From NCBI RefSeq assembly GCF_026625645.1, contig NZ_CP113056.1, positions 992,001-1,056,000 of the forward strand: 64,000 nt of DNA. Reading direction: 5' to 3'. Positions 29,808 to 38,196 of the stretch are shown piece after piece (position 1 is the stretch's first letter; each line of letters begins with the position of its first letter). A model generated the notes under the pieces. The model did not search any database, had not been told where the DNA came from, and saw only the letters and a list, made by a program, of their open reading frames with translations. The DNA is from Ancylobacter sp. SL191. GTDB taxonomy: Bacteria; Pseudomonadota; Alphaproteobacteria; Rhizobiales; Xanthobacteraceae. A program made the translations under genes and the position numbers.

Positions 29808-31643
29808 TCAGCCGGAAAACTCGGTCTCGTGCTTGAGCACGTCCTCGGCCTCGGGGTTGAGCGGCTGGGCGGTGCGCTCGGGGGCGACCAGCGGCTCCGG
29901 CTCGACCCCGACATGGCCGTCGGCGGTGACCAGCAGACGCTGGCGCAGCAGACGCTCCATGTCGCGCTGGCGCACATCCACCACCGTCGCCTGCGCGGTC
30001 TCGGCGTCGATGCCGGTGGCCTTCAGCGTCGCCTCGCCAAAGGCGAGCGCCGATTCGAAGGTCTCGCGCATCTCGAAGTCCACGCCCTTGTCGCGCAGGG
30101 AAATGGCGTGGGTGCGGTCATAGGCGCGCACATGCAGGCGCACCGTCGGCACATTGGCCTGCAGGATGTCGACGATGCGGTCGGCGGTCTCGCGCCGGTC
30201 GACGCAGATCGCCACCACTTGCGCCCGCTCGACGCCGGCGGCGCGTAGCACGTCGAGCCGCGTGCCGTCGCCATAATAGATGCGGAAGCCGAAGCGGCCG
30301 GCGCTCTGGATCATCTCGACATCATTGTCGATGATGGTGACCTCAAGCCCCTGCGCCAGCAGGCATTGCGAGGCGATCTGGCCGAAGCGGCCGAAGCCGA
30401 CCACCAGTACCGCGCCATGCGCCTCGCTGAAATCCGCCTCCGGCGGCTCGTCATGGCGCTGGCGGGATTCGATGCGCTGGGCGAGGCGCTCGCCGATCAT
30501 CGCCACGGGCGGGCCGAGCAGCATGGTCATGGCGGCGCAGGCGGCCAGCATGTCGCCCTGCCGGGCGGTGATGAGCCCGAGCCCGAGCGCCAGCGGGAAC
30601 AGCACGAAGGAGAATTCGCCCGCCGGGGTCAGCAGCGTCGCCGAGCGCACCGCGTCAGCCTCCGATCCCTCGGAGACGCGGAACACCGTCCAGACCGACA
30701 CCGCCTTCACCAGCGTGACCAGCAGCGTGCCGATGATGAGCAGCGGGGCATTGGCGAGCACCACGTCGAGATTCATCGACATGCCCACGCCCATGAAGAA
30801 CAGCGCGACCAGCAGGCCGCGAAAGGCGTCGACATTGGCCTCCAGCTCGTGGCGGAAGCTCGATTCGGAGAGCATGACGCCGGCGAGGAAGGCGCCCATC
30901 GCCATCGACATGCCGACCGCCGCCATCAGCGCGCCGGCGCCGAGCACGACCAGCAGCGCCGCCGCCGTCATCACCTCGCGCGCGCCGGAGCGGGCGAGGA
31001 TGCGAAAGAACGGGGTCAAAAGATAGCGCCCGGTGCCGATGACGATGGCGATGGCCGCGATCACCACCAGCACATGGCCGACCGACTGGCTGAAGCTCTG
31101 CGCCTCATGGTCGCCCGGCGCCAGCAGCGGCATGAAGGCGATGAGCGGCACCACCGCCATGTCCTGGAACAGCAGCACGGCGAAGGTGCGCTGGCCATAG
31201 GGCTGGGCGAGGCCGCCCTTGTCCTCAAGCAATTGCAGCGCGATCGTCGTCGCCGAGAGCGCGAGCGACAGGCCCGCGACCACTGCCGCCCGCCAGTCGA
31301 AGCCGTCGCCGGCAAAGCGCGTGAGGAAGGCGATGGCGATGCCAGTGAAGACGAGCTGCGCCGCGCCGACGCCAAAGATCGCCTTGCGCATGGCGAGCAG
31401 CCGGCTCACCTGCAGTTCGAGACCGATCACGAAGAGCAGCAGCACCACGCCGACCTCGGCCACGGTGATGATCCGCTCGGGGTCGTGAAAGGCACCGAGG
31501 CCCGAGGGGCCGATGGCGACGCCGGCGATGAGGTAGCCGACGATCGGCGACAGGCCGAGGCGCTTGGCGATCGGCACGGCGATGACGGCGGTGGCGAGAA
31601 AGATCAGCGCCCCGATCAGAAAACCCTGGCCTTCACCGTGCAT
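29808..31643 (-). CDS. CPA2 family monovalent cation:proton antiporter (Kef type)
   Basis: An inner-membrane K+/H+ or Na+/H+ exchanger of 611 residues. About 12 membrane helices span residues 5-380, including KRLGLSPIVGYLIAGVAIGP and GVVLLLFVIGLELQVSRLLA. A cytoplasmic RCK/TrkA-N domain follows: VLVVGFGRFGQIASQCLLAQ, YYGDGTRLDVLRAAGVERAQ. The KefB/KefC glutathione-gating residues cannot be confirmed by eye, so no finer name is given. It stands alone, converging with the HAD gene. Confidence 0.9.
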   Translation of the reverse strand: MHGEGQGFLIGALIFLATAVIAVPIAKRLGLSPIVGYLIAGVAIGPSGLGAFHDPERIITVAEVGVVLLLFVIGLELQVSRLLAMRKAIFGVGAAQLVFTGIAIAFLTRFAGDGFDWRAAVVAGLSLALSATTIALQLLEDKGGLAQPYGQRTFAVLLFQDMAVVPLIAFMPLLAPGDHEAQSFSQSVGHVLVVIAAIAIVIGTGRYLLTPFFRILARSGAREVMTAAALLVVLGAGALMAAVGMSMAMGAFLAGVMLSESSFRHELEANVDAFRGLLVALFFMGVGMSMNLDVVLANAPLLIIGTLLVTLVKAVSVWTVFRVSEGSEADAVRSATLLTPAGEFSFVLFPLALGLGLITARQGDMLAACAAMTMLLGPPVAMIGERLAQRIESRQRHDEPPEADFSEAHGAVLVVGFGRFGQIASQCLLAQGLEVTIIDNDVEMIQSAGRFGFRIYYGDGTRLDVLRAAGVERAQVVAICVDRRETADRIVDILQANVPTVRLHVRAYDRTHAISLRDKGVDFEMRETFESALAFGEATLKATGIDAETAQATVVDVRQRDMERLLRQRLLVTADGHVGVEPEPLVAPERTAQPLNPEAEDVLKHETEFSG

Positions 31644-31864
31644 CCAAGCCGCTCCCGCCGCGCCGCCCCACCCAACGGACCAGCCATGCCGCCGCCGGAT
31701 GGCAGAAGCATGGTGCTTTCGGAAGGCTTCACCTCATTCGCGCGCGCTTTATGGGAGCATCTTTCGCGCGGCAGGGAAATCCCGGCGCGAACATCCCGGC
31801 GCCACCAGCGGGCGAAGCCGATAGCGGCCGGCGCCGGGACGGTCTCCGGTTACCCACACGACAA

Positions 31865-31885
31865 CGCCCGGCACGGGGCCGGGCG
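31865..31885 (-). terminator. Possible terminator after the fds operon
   Basis: CGCCCGGC / GCCGGGCG with a 5-nt loop lies about 40 bp past the fdsD stop on the minus strand. The downstream sequence TTGTCGTG is only weakly T-rich. Confidence 0.35.
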
Positions 31886-31922
31886 CTGGAAATCGAGGAT
31901 CGCGCTATGAGGGCGACGCGGC

Positions 31923-32213
31923 TCAGTGATGGGCGTGCGCGGTCGGGCCGGGGATGTCCTGCGTCGGGTGCGCGGCGGGAATCGTGTCGCGGCTGACCGG
32001 CGGCAACGTCTTCAGCGCCTCGAACACCAGCGGGGAGAGCCCCTCGCCGCCTGCCGCCAGATGGTCTTCCATCCGGGCGCGCATGCGCGGATCCCAGAAA
32101 TCCTTGATGTGCTTGGCGATGCCGGGCACCGCCCGGTCGTGCTTCTGCACCTCGAAGAACTTGCCGATCTGGTTCGCCATGTAGACGAGACGTTCCATCG
32201 TATTAGCCGACAT
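31923..32213 (-). CDS. fdsD: Formate dehydrogenase subunit delta
   Basis: A 96-residue accessory subunit of the NAD-dependent molybdenum formate dehydrogenase. The family pattern ERLVYMANQIGKFFEVQKHD, IAKHIKDFWDPRMRARMEDH and GEGLSPLVFEALKTL is clear. The frame extends upstream inside fdhD, but ATG at 32213 (MSANTMERLV) overlaps the fdhD stop by 11 bp and gives the usual length. It is the last gene of fdsG-fdsB-fdsA-fdhD-fdsD. Confidence 0.92.
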   Translation of the reverse strand: MSANTMERLVYMANQIGKFFEVQKHDRAVPGIAKHIKDFWDPRMRARMEDHLAAGGEGLSPLVFEALKTLPPVSRDTIPAAHPTQDIPGPTAHAHH

Positions 32214-33051
32214 GGGCGATACGCTCCTGTTCTGCCCCGCCGACCGCGATGCGATGGGGGTGGGTAAACACTTCAAATCCGTCGTCGCGGGCGATCGCCG
32301 CGAGCGTGATGCCGGCCTTCTCCGCCGTGCGCACGGCGAGCGCGGTCGGGGCGGAGACCGCCACCAGCACGCCCGCCCCGAGCCTGGCGGTCTTCTGCAC
32401 CATCTCGATCGACACGCGGCTGGTGAGCAGCACGATGCCGGCGCTGGCGTCACGACCCTGCCGGACCAGATGGCCGACCAGCTTGTCCAGCGCGTTGTGG
32501 CGCCCGACATCCTCGCGCACCGCGACCAGCCCGTCCTCCGGCTGCCAGAAGGCCGCCGCATGAACCGCCCGCGTCTGCCGGTTCAGCACCTGCGCCGGCG
32601 GCAGCGCCGCGATGGCGCGGGAAATCTCGTCCACCGTGAAGTGGCGCGTGGCGGTCACCAGACGCGCCGGCTTCACCGCCAGTTCAAGGCTTTCGACGCC
32701 GCACAGGCCGCAGCCGGTGGGACCGGCGATCTGCCGGCGGCGCGCCACCATCTGGCGCGCCCGCTCATCCTTGAGCCAGAGGCGCACTTCGATGCCAACC
32801 GCGCCATCCGCCTCGTCAAATTCCAGCGTCTCGATGGAATCGACATCACCGAGGTCGTCGATGACGCCCTCGGTGAGGCTGAAGCCATAGCCGAAATCTT
32901 CGATGTCGGCCGGCGTCGCCATCATCACGGCATAGGTGGAGCCGTTATGGACGATGGCGACCGGGGTCTCCTCCGGTATCGCGCGCTCGCCAGCCTGCGC
33001 CCCCTGAGGGCCGCAGGCGAGGCGGGACACGCGCAGGACCGGCGGGATCAT
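32203..33051 (-). CDS. fdhD: Formate dehydrogenase accessory sulfurtransferase FdhD (FdsC)
   Basis: A 282-residue chaperone that delivers sulfur to the molybdenum cofactor of FdsA. It carries the cysteine pair GPTGCGLCGVESLELAVKPA, the VREDVGRHNALDKLVGHLVR motif and LLTSRVSIEMVQKTARLGAG. It starts 13 bp after fdsA and overlaps fdsD. Its presence supports a working Mo-dependent enzyme. Confidence 0.95.
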   Translation of the reverse strand: MIPPVLRVSRLACGPQGAQAGERAIPEETPVAIVHNGSTYAVMMATPADIEDFGYGFSLTEGVIDDLGDVDSIETLEFDEADGAVGIEVRLWLKDERARQMVARRRQIAGPTGCGLCGVESLELAVKPARLVTATRHFTVDEISRAIAALPPAQVLNRQTRAVHAAAFWQPEDGLVAVREDVGRHNALDKLVGHLVRQGRDASAGIVLLTSRVSIEMVQKTARLGAGVLVAVSAPTALAVRTAEKAGITLAAIARDDGFEVFTHPHRIAVGGAEQERIAHVG

Positions 33052-33064
33052 GACCGGATCCCGC

Positions 33065-35920
33065 TCACTCCGCCGCGACAGCGATGCGGCGGCTCTGGCG
33101 GGCGAAGGCGTCGTAATCCTCCTGCCACTCGGACGGCCCGTTCGAGCGCGAGATCTGCACGGCGGTGACCTTGAACTCCGGACAGTTGGTCGCCCAGTCC
33201 GAGAAGTCCGTGGTCACGACGTTGGCCTGCGTCGTCGGGTGGTGGAAGGTGGTGTAGACAACGCCCGGCGCCACGCGGTCGGTGATCTCCGCGCGCAGCG
33301 TGGTGCCACCGGCGCGGCTGTCGATGCGGACCCAGTCGCCCTGGCGCACGCCGCGCTGCTCGGCATCGTGCGGGTGGATTTCCAGCACGTCTTCCGGGTG
33401 CCACGCCACATTCTCCGTGCGGCGGGTCTGCGCGCCGACATTGTAGTGGCTGAGGATGCGGCCCGTGGTGAGCAGCAGCGGGAAGCGGGCGCCGGTGCGC
33501 TCGTCGGTCGGCACATATTCGGTGACGACGAACTTGCCCTTGCCGCGCGCAAACCCGTTGATGTGCATGATCGGCATGCCCTCGGGGTTGGCGTCGTTGC
33601 ACGGCCACTGGACCGAGCCCATCTCGTCGAGGCGCTTGAAGGAGACACCGGCGAAGGTCGGGGTCAGCGCGGCGATCTCGTCCATGATCTGCGACGGGTG
33701 GGTGTAGTTCCAGTCAAGGCCGATGGCCTTGGCCAGCATCTGCGTCACTTCCCAGTCGCCATAGCCATTCTTCGGCGCCATCACCTTGCGCACGAGCTGG
33801 ATGCGGCGCTCGGCATTGGTGAAGGTGCCGTCCTTCTCAAGGAAGGTGCAGCCCGGCAGGAAGACATGGGCGTAGGTGGCGGTCTCGTTCAGGAACAGAT
33901 CCTGCACGATCACCAGCTCCATGGCAGCGAGGCCTGAGGCGACGTGGTGGGTGTCCGGGTCGGACTGGAGGATGTCCTCGCCCTGGATGTAGATCGCCTT
34001 GAAGGTGCCGTCGACGGCGGCGTCCAGCATGTTCGGGATGCGCAGGCCCGGCTCGGCGTCGAGCGGACGGCCCCACATCGCCTCGAAGGTGGCGCGGGTC
34101 GCGTCGTCGGAGATGTGCCGGTAGCCCGGCAGCTCATGCGGGAACGAGCCCATGTCGCACGAGCCCTGCACGTTGTTCTGGCCGCGCAGCGGGTTCACGC
34201 CGACGCCGCGACGGCCGATATTGCCGGTCGCCATGGCGAGGTTGGCGATGGCCATGACGGTGGTCGAGCCCTGCGAGTGCTCGGTGACGCCGAGGCCGTA
34301 ATAGATCGCCGCATTGCCGCCGGTGGCGTAGAGCCGGGCCGCGCCGCGGATCAGCTCGGCCGGGACGCCGGAGACCTTCTCGACTTCCTCGGGCGAGTGG
34401 CGCTTGTCGGCGACGAACTCGGCCCAGTCCTGGAATTCCTCCCAGTCGCAGAACTGGCGGACATATTCCTCGTTCACCAGACCCTCGGTCACCACGACAT
34501 GGGCGAGCGAGGTGACGACGGCGACGTTGGTGCCCGGCTGCAGCGGCAGGTGGAAGTCGGCGGTGATGTGGGGCGAGCGCACCAGGTCGATGCGGCGCGG
34601 ATCGACGACGATCAGCTTGGCACCCTGGCGCAGGCGCTTCTTCATGCGCGAGCCGAACACCGGGTGGCCGTCGGTCGGGTTGGCGCCGATGACGAGGATG
34701 ACGTCGGAATCCTCGACCGAGTCGAAGTCCTGCGTGCCCGCCGAGGTGCCGAACGCCTGATTCAGGCCATAGCCGGTCGGCGAGTGGCAGACGCGGGCGC
34801 AGGTATCGACATTGTTGGTGCCGAAGCCGGCGCGGATGATCTTCTGGACGAGATAGGCTTCCTCATTGGTGCAGCGCGAGGAGGTGATGCCGCCGACCGA
34901 CTTGCGGCCATAGGCGTCCTGGATGCGCTTCAGCTCGGAGGCCGTGTGGGAGATCGCCTCTTCCCACGAAACCTCACGCCACGGGTCGGTGACCTTGGCG
35001 CGGATCATCGGCTTGAGGATGCGGTCCTGATGGGTGGCGTAGCCCCAGGCGAAGCGGCCCTTGACGCAGCTATGGCCGCGATTGGCCTTGCCGTCCTTCC
35101 ACGGGACCATGCGGACCACTTCCTGGCCGCGCATTTCCGCCTTGAAGGTGCAGCCGACGCCGCAATAGGCGCAGGTCGTCACCACCGAATGCTCGGGCGT
35201 GCCGATGTCGATCAGGCGCTTCTCGGAGAGCGTGGCGGTCGGGCAGGCCTGCACGCAGGCGCCGCAGGACACGCATTCGGAGGTCAGGAACGCTTCCGAC
35301 TGGCCGGGCGAGACGCGGCTGTCGAAGCCACGGCCGGAAATGGTCAGCGCGAAGGTGCCCTGCACTTCCTCGCAGGCGCGCACGCAGCGATTGCAGACGA
35401 TGCACTTGGCCGGGTCATAGGTGAAATACGGGTTCGACTCGTCCTTCGGCATGACGAGCTCGGAGGTGGGGGCGAAGTGGTTCTTGCCCTCCATGCCGTA
35501 GCGCACCTCGCGCAGGCCGACCGCGCCGGCCATGTCCTGCAGCTCGCAGTCGCCATTGGCGGCGCAGGTCAGGCAGTCCAGCGGGTGGTCGGAGATGTAC
35601 AGCTCCATCACGCCCTTGCGCAGCTGCGCGAGGCGCGGGGTCTGGGTGTGGACCTTGATCCCCGGCGCCACCGGCGTGGTGCAGGAGGCCGGCGTGCCGT
35701 TGCGGCCCTCGATCTCGATCAGGCACAGGCGGCAGGAGCCGAAGGCCTCCAGCGAGTCGGTGGCGCAGAGCTTGGGGATCTGCGTCCCCATTTCCATCGC
35801 CGCGCGCATGATGGAGGTGCCTTCCGGCACCGTCACTTCCATGCCGTCAATGGTCAGCGTGACCATCTTGTCGGTCTTGGGGGCGGGCGTACCGTAGTCG
35901 ATCTCATGGACGAGTGACAT
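33065..35920 (-). CDS. fdsA: NAD-dependent formate dehydrogenase, catalytic subunit alpha
   Basis: A 951-residue molybdenum-bis-MGD oxidoreductase that oxidises formate to CO2. An N-terminal [2Fe-2S] domain (SCRLCLIEIEGRNG), a His/Cys cluster (DHPLDCLTCAANGDCELQ) and two 4Fe-4S ferredoxin motifs (CIVCNRCVRACEE, CVSCGACVQACPT) precede the catalytic domain. That domain has its own cluster CAYCGVGCTF and the active-site Cys in DTCARVCHSPTGYG, so it is the Cys and not the Sec type. ATG 35920 has GAGG 9 nt upstream. ATG 35935, overlapping the fdsB stop as ATGA, is an alternative that adds five residues. Confidence 0.95.
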   Translation of the reverse strand: MSLVHEIDYGTPAPKTDKMVTLTIDGMEVTVPEGTSIMRAAMEMGTQIPKLCATDSLEAFGSCRLCLIEIEGRNGTPASCTTPVAPGIKVHTQTPRLAQLRKGVMELYISDHPLDCLTCAANGDCELQDMAGAVGLREVRYGMEGKNHFAPTSELVMPKDESNPYFTYDPAKCIVCNRCVRACEEVQGTFALTISGRGFDSRVSPGQSEAFLTSECVSCGACVQACPTATLSEKRLIDIGTPEHSVVTTCAYCGVGCTFKAEMRGQEVVRMVPWKDGKANRGHSCVKGRFAWGYATHQDRILKPMIRAKVTDPWREVSWEEAISHTASELKRIQDAYGRKSVGGITSSRCTNEEAYLVQKIIRAGFGTNNVDTCARVCHSPTGYGLNQAFGTSAGTQDFDSVEDSDVILVIGANPTDGHPVFGSRMKKRLRQGAKLIVVDPRRIDLVRSPHITADFHLPLQPGTNVAVVTSLAHVVVTEGLVNEEYVRQFCDWEEFQDWAEFVADKRHSPEEVEKVSGVPAELIRGAARLYATGGNAAIYYGLGVTEHSQGSTTVMAIANLAMATGNIGRRGVGVNPLRGQNNVQGSCDMGSFPHELPGYRHISDDATRATFEAMWGRPLDAEPGLRIPNMLDAAVDGTFKAIYIQGEDILQSDPDTHHVASGLAAMELVIVQDLFLNETATYAHVFLPGCTFLEKDGTFTNAERRIQLVRKVMAPKNGYGDWEVTQMLAKAIGLDWNYTHPSQIMDEIAALTPTFAGVSFKRLDEMGSVQWPCNDANPEGMPIMHINGFARGKGKFVVTEYVPTDERTGARFPLLLTTGRILSHYNVGAQTRRTENVAWHPEDVLEIHPHDAEQRGVRQGDWVRIDSRAGGTTLRAEITDRVAPGVVYTTFHHPTTQANVVTTDFSDWATNCPEFKVTAVQISRSNGPSEWQEDYDAFARQSRRIAVAAE

Positions 35921-35931
35921 GTGCAGCGTCC

Positions 35932-37488
35932 TCATTCAGCGGCTTCGAGGCGGCGCGGGGCGCCAAATTCCTCGGGGAAATGGGTCATCGCGCTCAGCAC
36001 CGGATACGGGGTAAACCCGCCAAGGGCGCAAAGCGATCCAAGCTTCATGGTCTGGCAGAGGTCGGTGAGCGTCGCGAGGTTGGCCTCGACGCGCTCGCCG
36101 GCGATGATGCGGTCCATCAGTTCGACGCCGCGCGTCGAGCCGATGCGGCACGGCGTGCACTTGCCGCAGCTCTCCACGGAGCAGAACTCCATGGCGAAGC
36201 GCGCCATCTTCTTCATGTCGGCATTCTCGTCGAACACGACGATGCCGCCATGACCGATCAGCGCGTCCTTCGCGGCGAAGGCCTCGTAGTCGAAGGGCAG
36301 GTCGAACTGCCAGGTCGGCACATAGGCGCCGAGCGGGCCACCGACCTGCGCCGCCTTGACCGGCTTGCCGGTCGCGGTGCCGCCGCCGATGTCGTTGATC
36401 AGCTCGCCGAGCGGAATGCCGAAGGCGGTCTCGAACAGGCCGCCATAACGGACATTGCCGGCGATCTGGATCGGCATCGTGCCGCGCGAGCGGCCCATGC
36501 CGAAATTGGCGTAGAACTCGCCGCCATCGGCCAGGATATGCGGCACGGCGGTCAGCGAGAGCACGTTGTTGATGACGGTCGGCTTCTGGAACAGGCCCTT
36601 ATGCGCAGGCAGCGGGGGCTTGGCGCGCACCGTGCCGCGCTTGCCTTCCAGGCTGTCGAGCAGCGCCGTCTCCTCGCCGCACACATAGGCGCCGGCGCCC
36701 ATGCGCACTTCCATGTCGAAGCTGTACTGCGAGCCGGCGATGTTCACGCCGAGCATGCCATGGGCGCGGGCGGCGGCGATCGCCTTCTCCATCGCCCAGA
36801 TGGCGTGGGGATATTCCGAGCGGGTGTAGACATAGCCCTTGGTGGCGCCCACCGCGATGCCGGCGATGGTCATGCCCTCGATCAGCTCGAAGGGATCGCC
36901 TTCCATGATCATACGGTCGGCGAAGGTGCCCGAGTCGCCCTCGTCGGCGTTGCAGACGATGTACTTACGGTCGGCCTTGGCGTCCGCCACGGTCTTCCAC
37001 TTGATGGCGGTCGGGAAGCCCGCGCCGCCGCGCCCGCGCAGGCCCGACTTCTTGACTTCCTCGATGATCTCCACCGGGCCGAGGGCCAGCGCCCGCTCGA
37101 GGCCCTTATAGCCGCCATGGGCGCGGTAATCGCTGTAGGAGGCCGGGTCGATGACACCGCAGCGCGCGAAGGTGAGGCGCGTCTGCTTGGCCATGAAGGG
37201 GTGCTCTTCCGGCTTGCCGATGCGCAGATCATGCGCGCCGCCTTCCTGGAAGCCGGCGGCGAACAGGCCCTCGACATCGTCGGCGCCGACCGGGCCGTAA
37301 CCGATACGGCCTTCCGGGGTCACCACCTCGACCAGCGGCTCCAGCCACAGCATGCCGCGCGAGCCATTGCGGATGATCTCGACCGGCTGGCGGCGGGCGA
37401 GCGCCGCGGCCTCGATCGCCGCGACCACCTCATCGGCGCCGCAGGCGATGGCGCAGGCGTCCTTGGGAACGTAGATGCGAAGGGTCAC
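35932..37488 (-). CDS. fdsB: Formate dehydrogenase subunit beta (NuoF-like, FMN/NAD binding)
   Basis: A 518-residue diaphorase subunit that passes electrons from FdsA clusters to NAD+. The NADH-binding GLRGRGGAGFPTAIKWK, the FMN-binding CNADEGDSGTFADRMIMEGD, AGAYVCGEETALLDSLEGKR, and the 4Fe-4S cluster ESCGKCTPCRIGSTRG are intact. An N-terminal ferredoxin-like segment precedes them. The frame is open further upstream in fdsG, but GTG 37488 overlaps the fdsG TGA as GTGA and has GGAGG upstream. Confidence 0.95.
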   Translation of the reverse strand: MTLRIYVPKDACAIACGADEVVAAIEAAALARRQPVEIIRNGSRGMLWLEPLVEVVTPEGRIGYGPVGADDVEGLFAAGFQEGGAHDLRIGKPEEHPFMAKQTRLTFARCGVIDPASYSDYRAHGGYKGLERALALGPVEIIEEVKKSGLRGRGGAGFPTAIKWKTVADAKADRKYIVCNADEGDSGTFADRMIMEGDPFELIEGMTIAGIAVGATKGYVYTRSEYPHAIWAMEKAIAAARAHGMLGVNIAGSQYSFDMEVRMGAGAYVCGEETALLDSLEGKRGTVRAKPPLPAHKGLFQKPTVINNVLSLTAVPHILADGGEFYANFGMGRSRGTMPIQIAGNVRYGGLFETAFGIPLGELINDIGGGTATGKPVKAAQVGGPLGAYVPTWQFDLPFDYEAFAAKDALIGHGGIVVFDENADMKKMARFAMEFCSVESCGKCTPCRIGSTRGVELMDRIIAGERVEANLATLTDLCQTMKLGSLCALGGFTPYPVLSAMTHFPEEFGAPRRLEAAE

Positions 37489-37958
37489 GACTGCGCCTCC
37501 AGGATCAGGGCATCGAGCCGGCGCTCGTTCAGCCGCGCGACGATCTTGCCGTCCAGCATGGCCGAGGGAGCCGTGGCGCACAGGCCGAGGCAATAGATGG
37601 GCTCGACGGTGACGCGGCCATCGGCCGTGGTCTCGCCGAGCTTGCAGCCGAGCTTGTGCTCGGCATGGGCGGTGAGCGCGTCGCCGCCGGCGGCCTGGCA
37701 CGCCTCGGCGCGGCAGATCTTCAGCACGTGGCGACCGGCCGGCTCATGGCGGAAATCATGGTAGAACGTCACGACGCCATGCACTTCGGCGCGCGAGACG
37801 TTGAGCTTCTCGGCGAGCATGGGCACGATGGCGTCCGGCACATGGCCGAACGTCTCCTGCACCGCATGAAGCATGGGCATGAGGGGCCCTTCGAGGTGCG
37901 AGAACTCCTCGATCACCGTGCGGGCGCGCTCCTCGCTCCAGGGTTCGTAATGCGGCAT
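37485..37958 (-). CDS. fdsG: Formate dehydrogenase subunit gamma (NuoE-like)
   Basis: A 157-residue thioredoxin-like [2Fe-2S] subunit. Cluster ligands are in ICRAEACQAAGGDALTAH and YCLGLCATAPSAMLDGKIVA. It starts MPHYEPWSEERARTVIEEFS, with GGGAG 5 nt before the ATG. It is the first gene of the fds operon, which carries formate-derived electrons to NADH for methylotrophic or autotrophic growth. Confidence 0.95.
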   Translation of the reverse strand: MPHYEPWSEERARTVIEEFSHLEGPLMPMLHAVQETFGHVPDAIVPMLAEKLNVSRAEVHGVVTFYHDFRHEPAGRHVLKICRAEACQAAGGDALTAHAEHKLGCKLGETTADGRVTVEPIYCLGLCATAPSAMLDGKIVARLNERRLDALILEAQS

Positions 37959-38033
37959 CTTCTCCCGGGCCTTCTTTTAGAATTTTCCAAACAGACATTC
38001 CTATGTCGTTGAAACGAAATCAATTCGGGTGTT

Positions 38034-38071
38034 CCGTGCCTTGATAGAATTTTTCTATCACTAAGGCACGG
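38034..38071. promoter_or_regulatory. LysR-type operator candidate upstream of fdsG
   Basis: TGATAGAA-TTT-TTCTATCA (38042-38060) is a perfect inverted repeat containing ATAG-N7-CTAT, a LysR/OxyR-type binding pattern. It is flanked by CCGTGCCT / AGGCACGG, so the whole forms a nested 38-bp palindrome. It ends about 80 bp before the fdsG ATG. No LysR gene adjoins it in the window. Confidence 0.6.
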
Positions 38072-38196
38072 CCCCACGCCGCACCCGCCTCGCGGGCGCC
38101 ATACGGCGTTCCCTAAATGTTCTTGACCGGTAGGGTAAAACCGCTAGATTTCCCTTGGGGCGCCTCAAAACGGCGCAAGGGCGACGGGGGCGCGGC

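Noticed and set aside
33944..37596. Long plus-strand frames opposite fdsA and fdsB (657 and 560 residues)
   Set aside because: They mirror the codon pattern of the fds genes, have no recognisable motif, and the opposite strand encodes complete enzymes.
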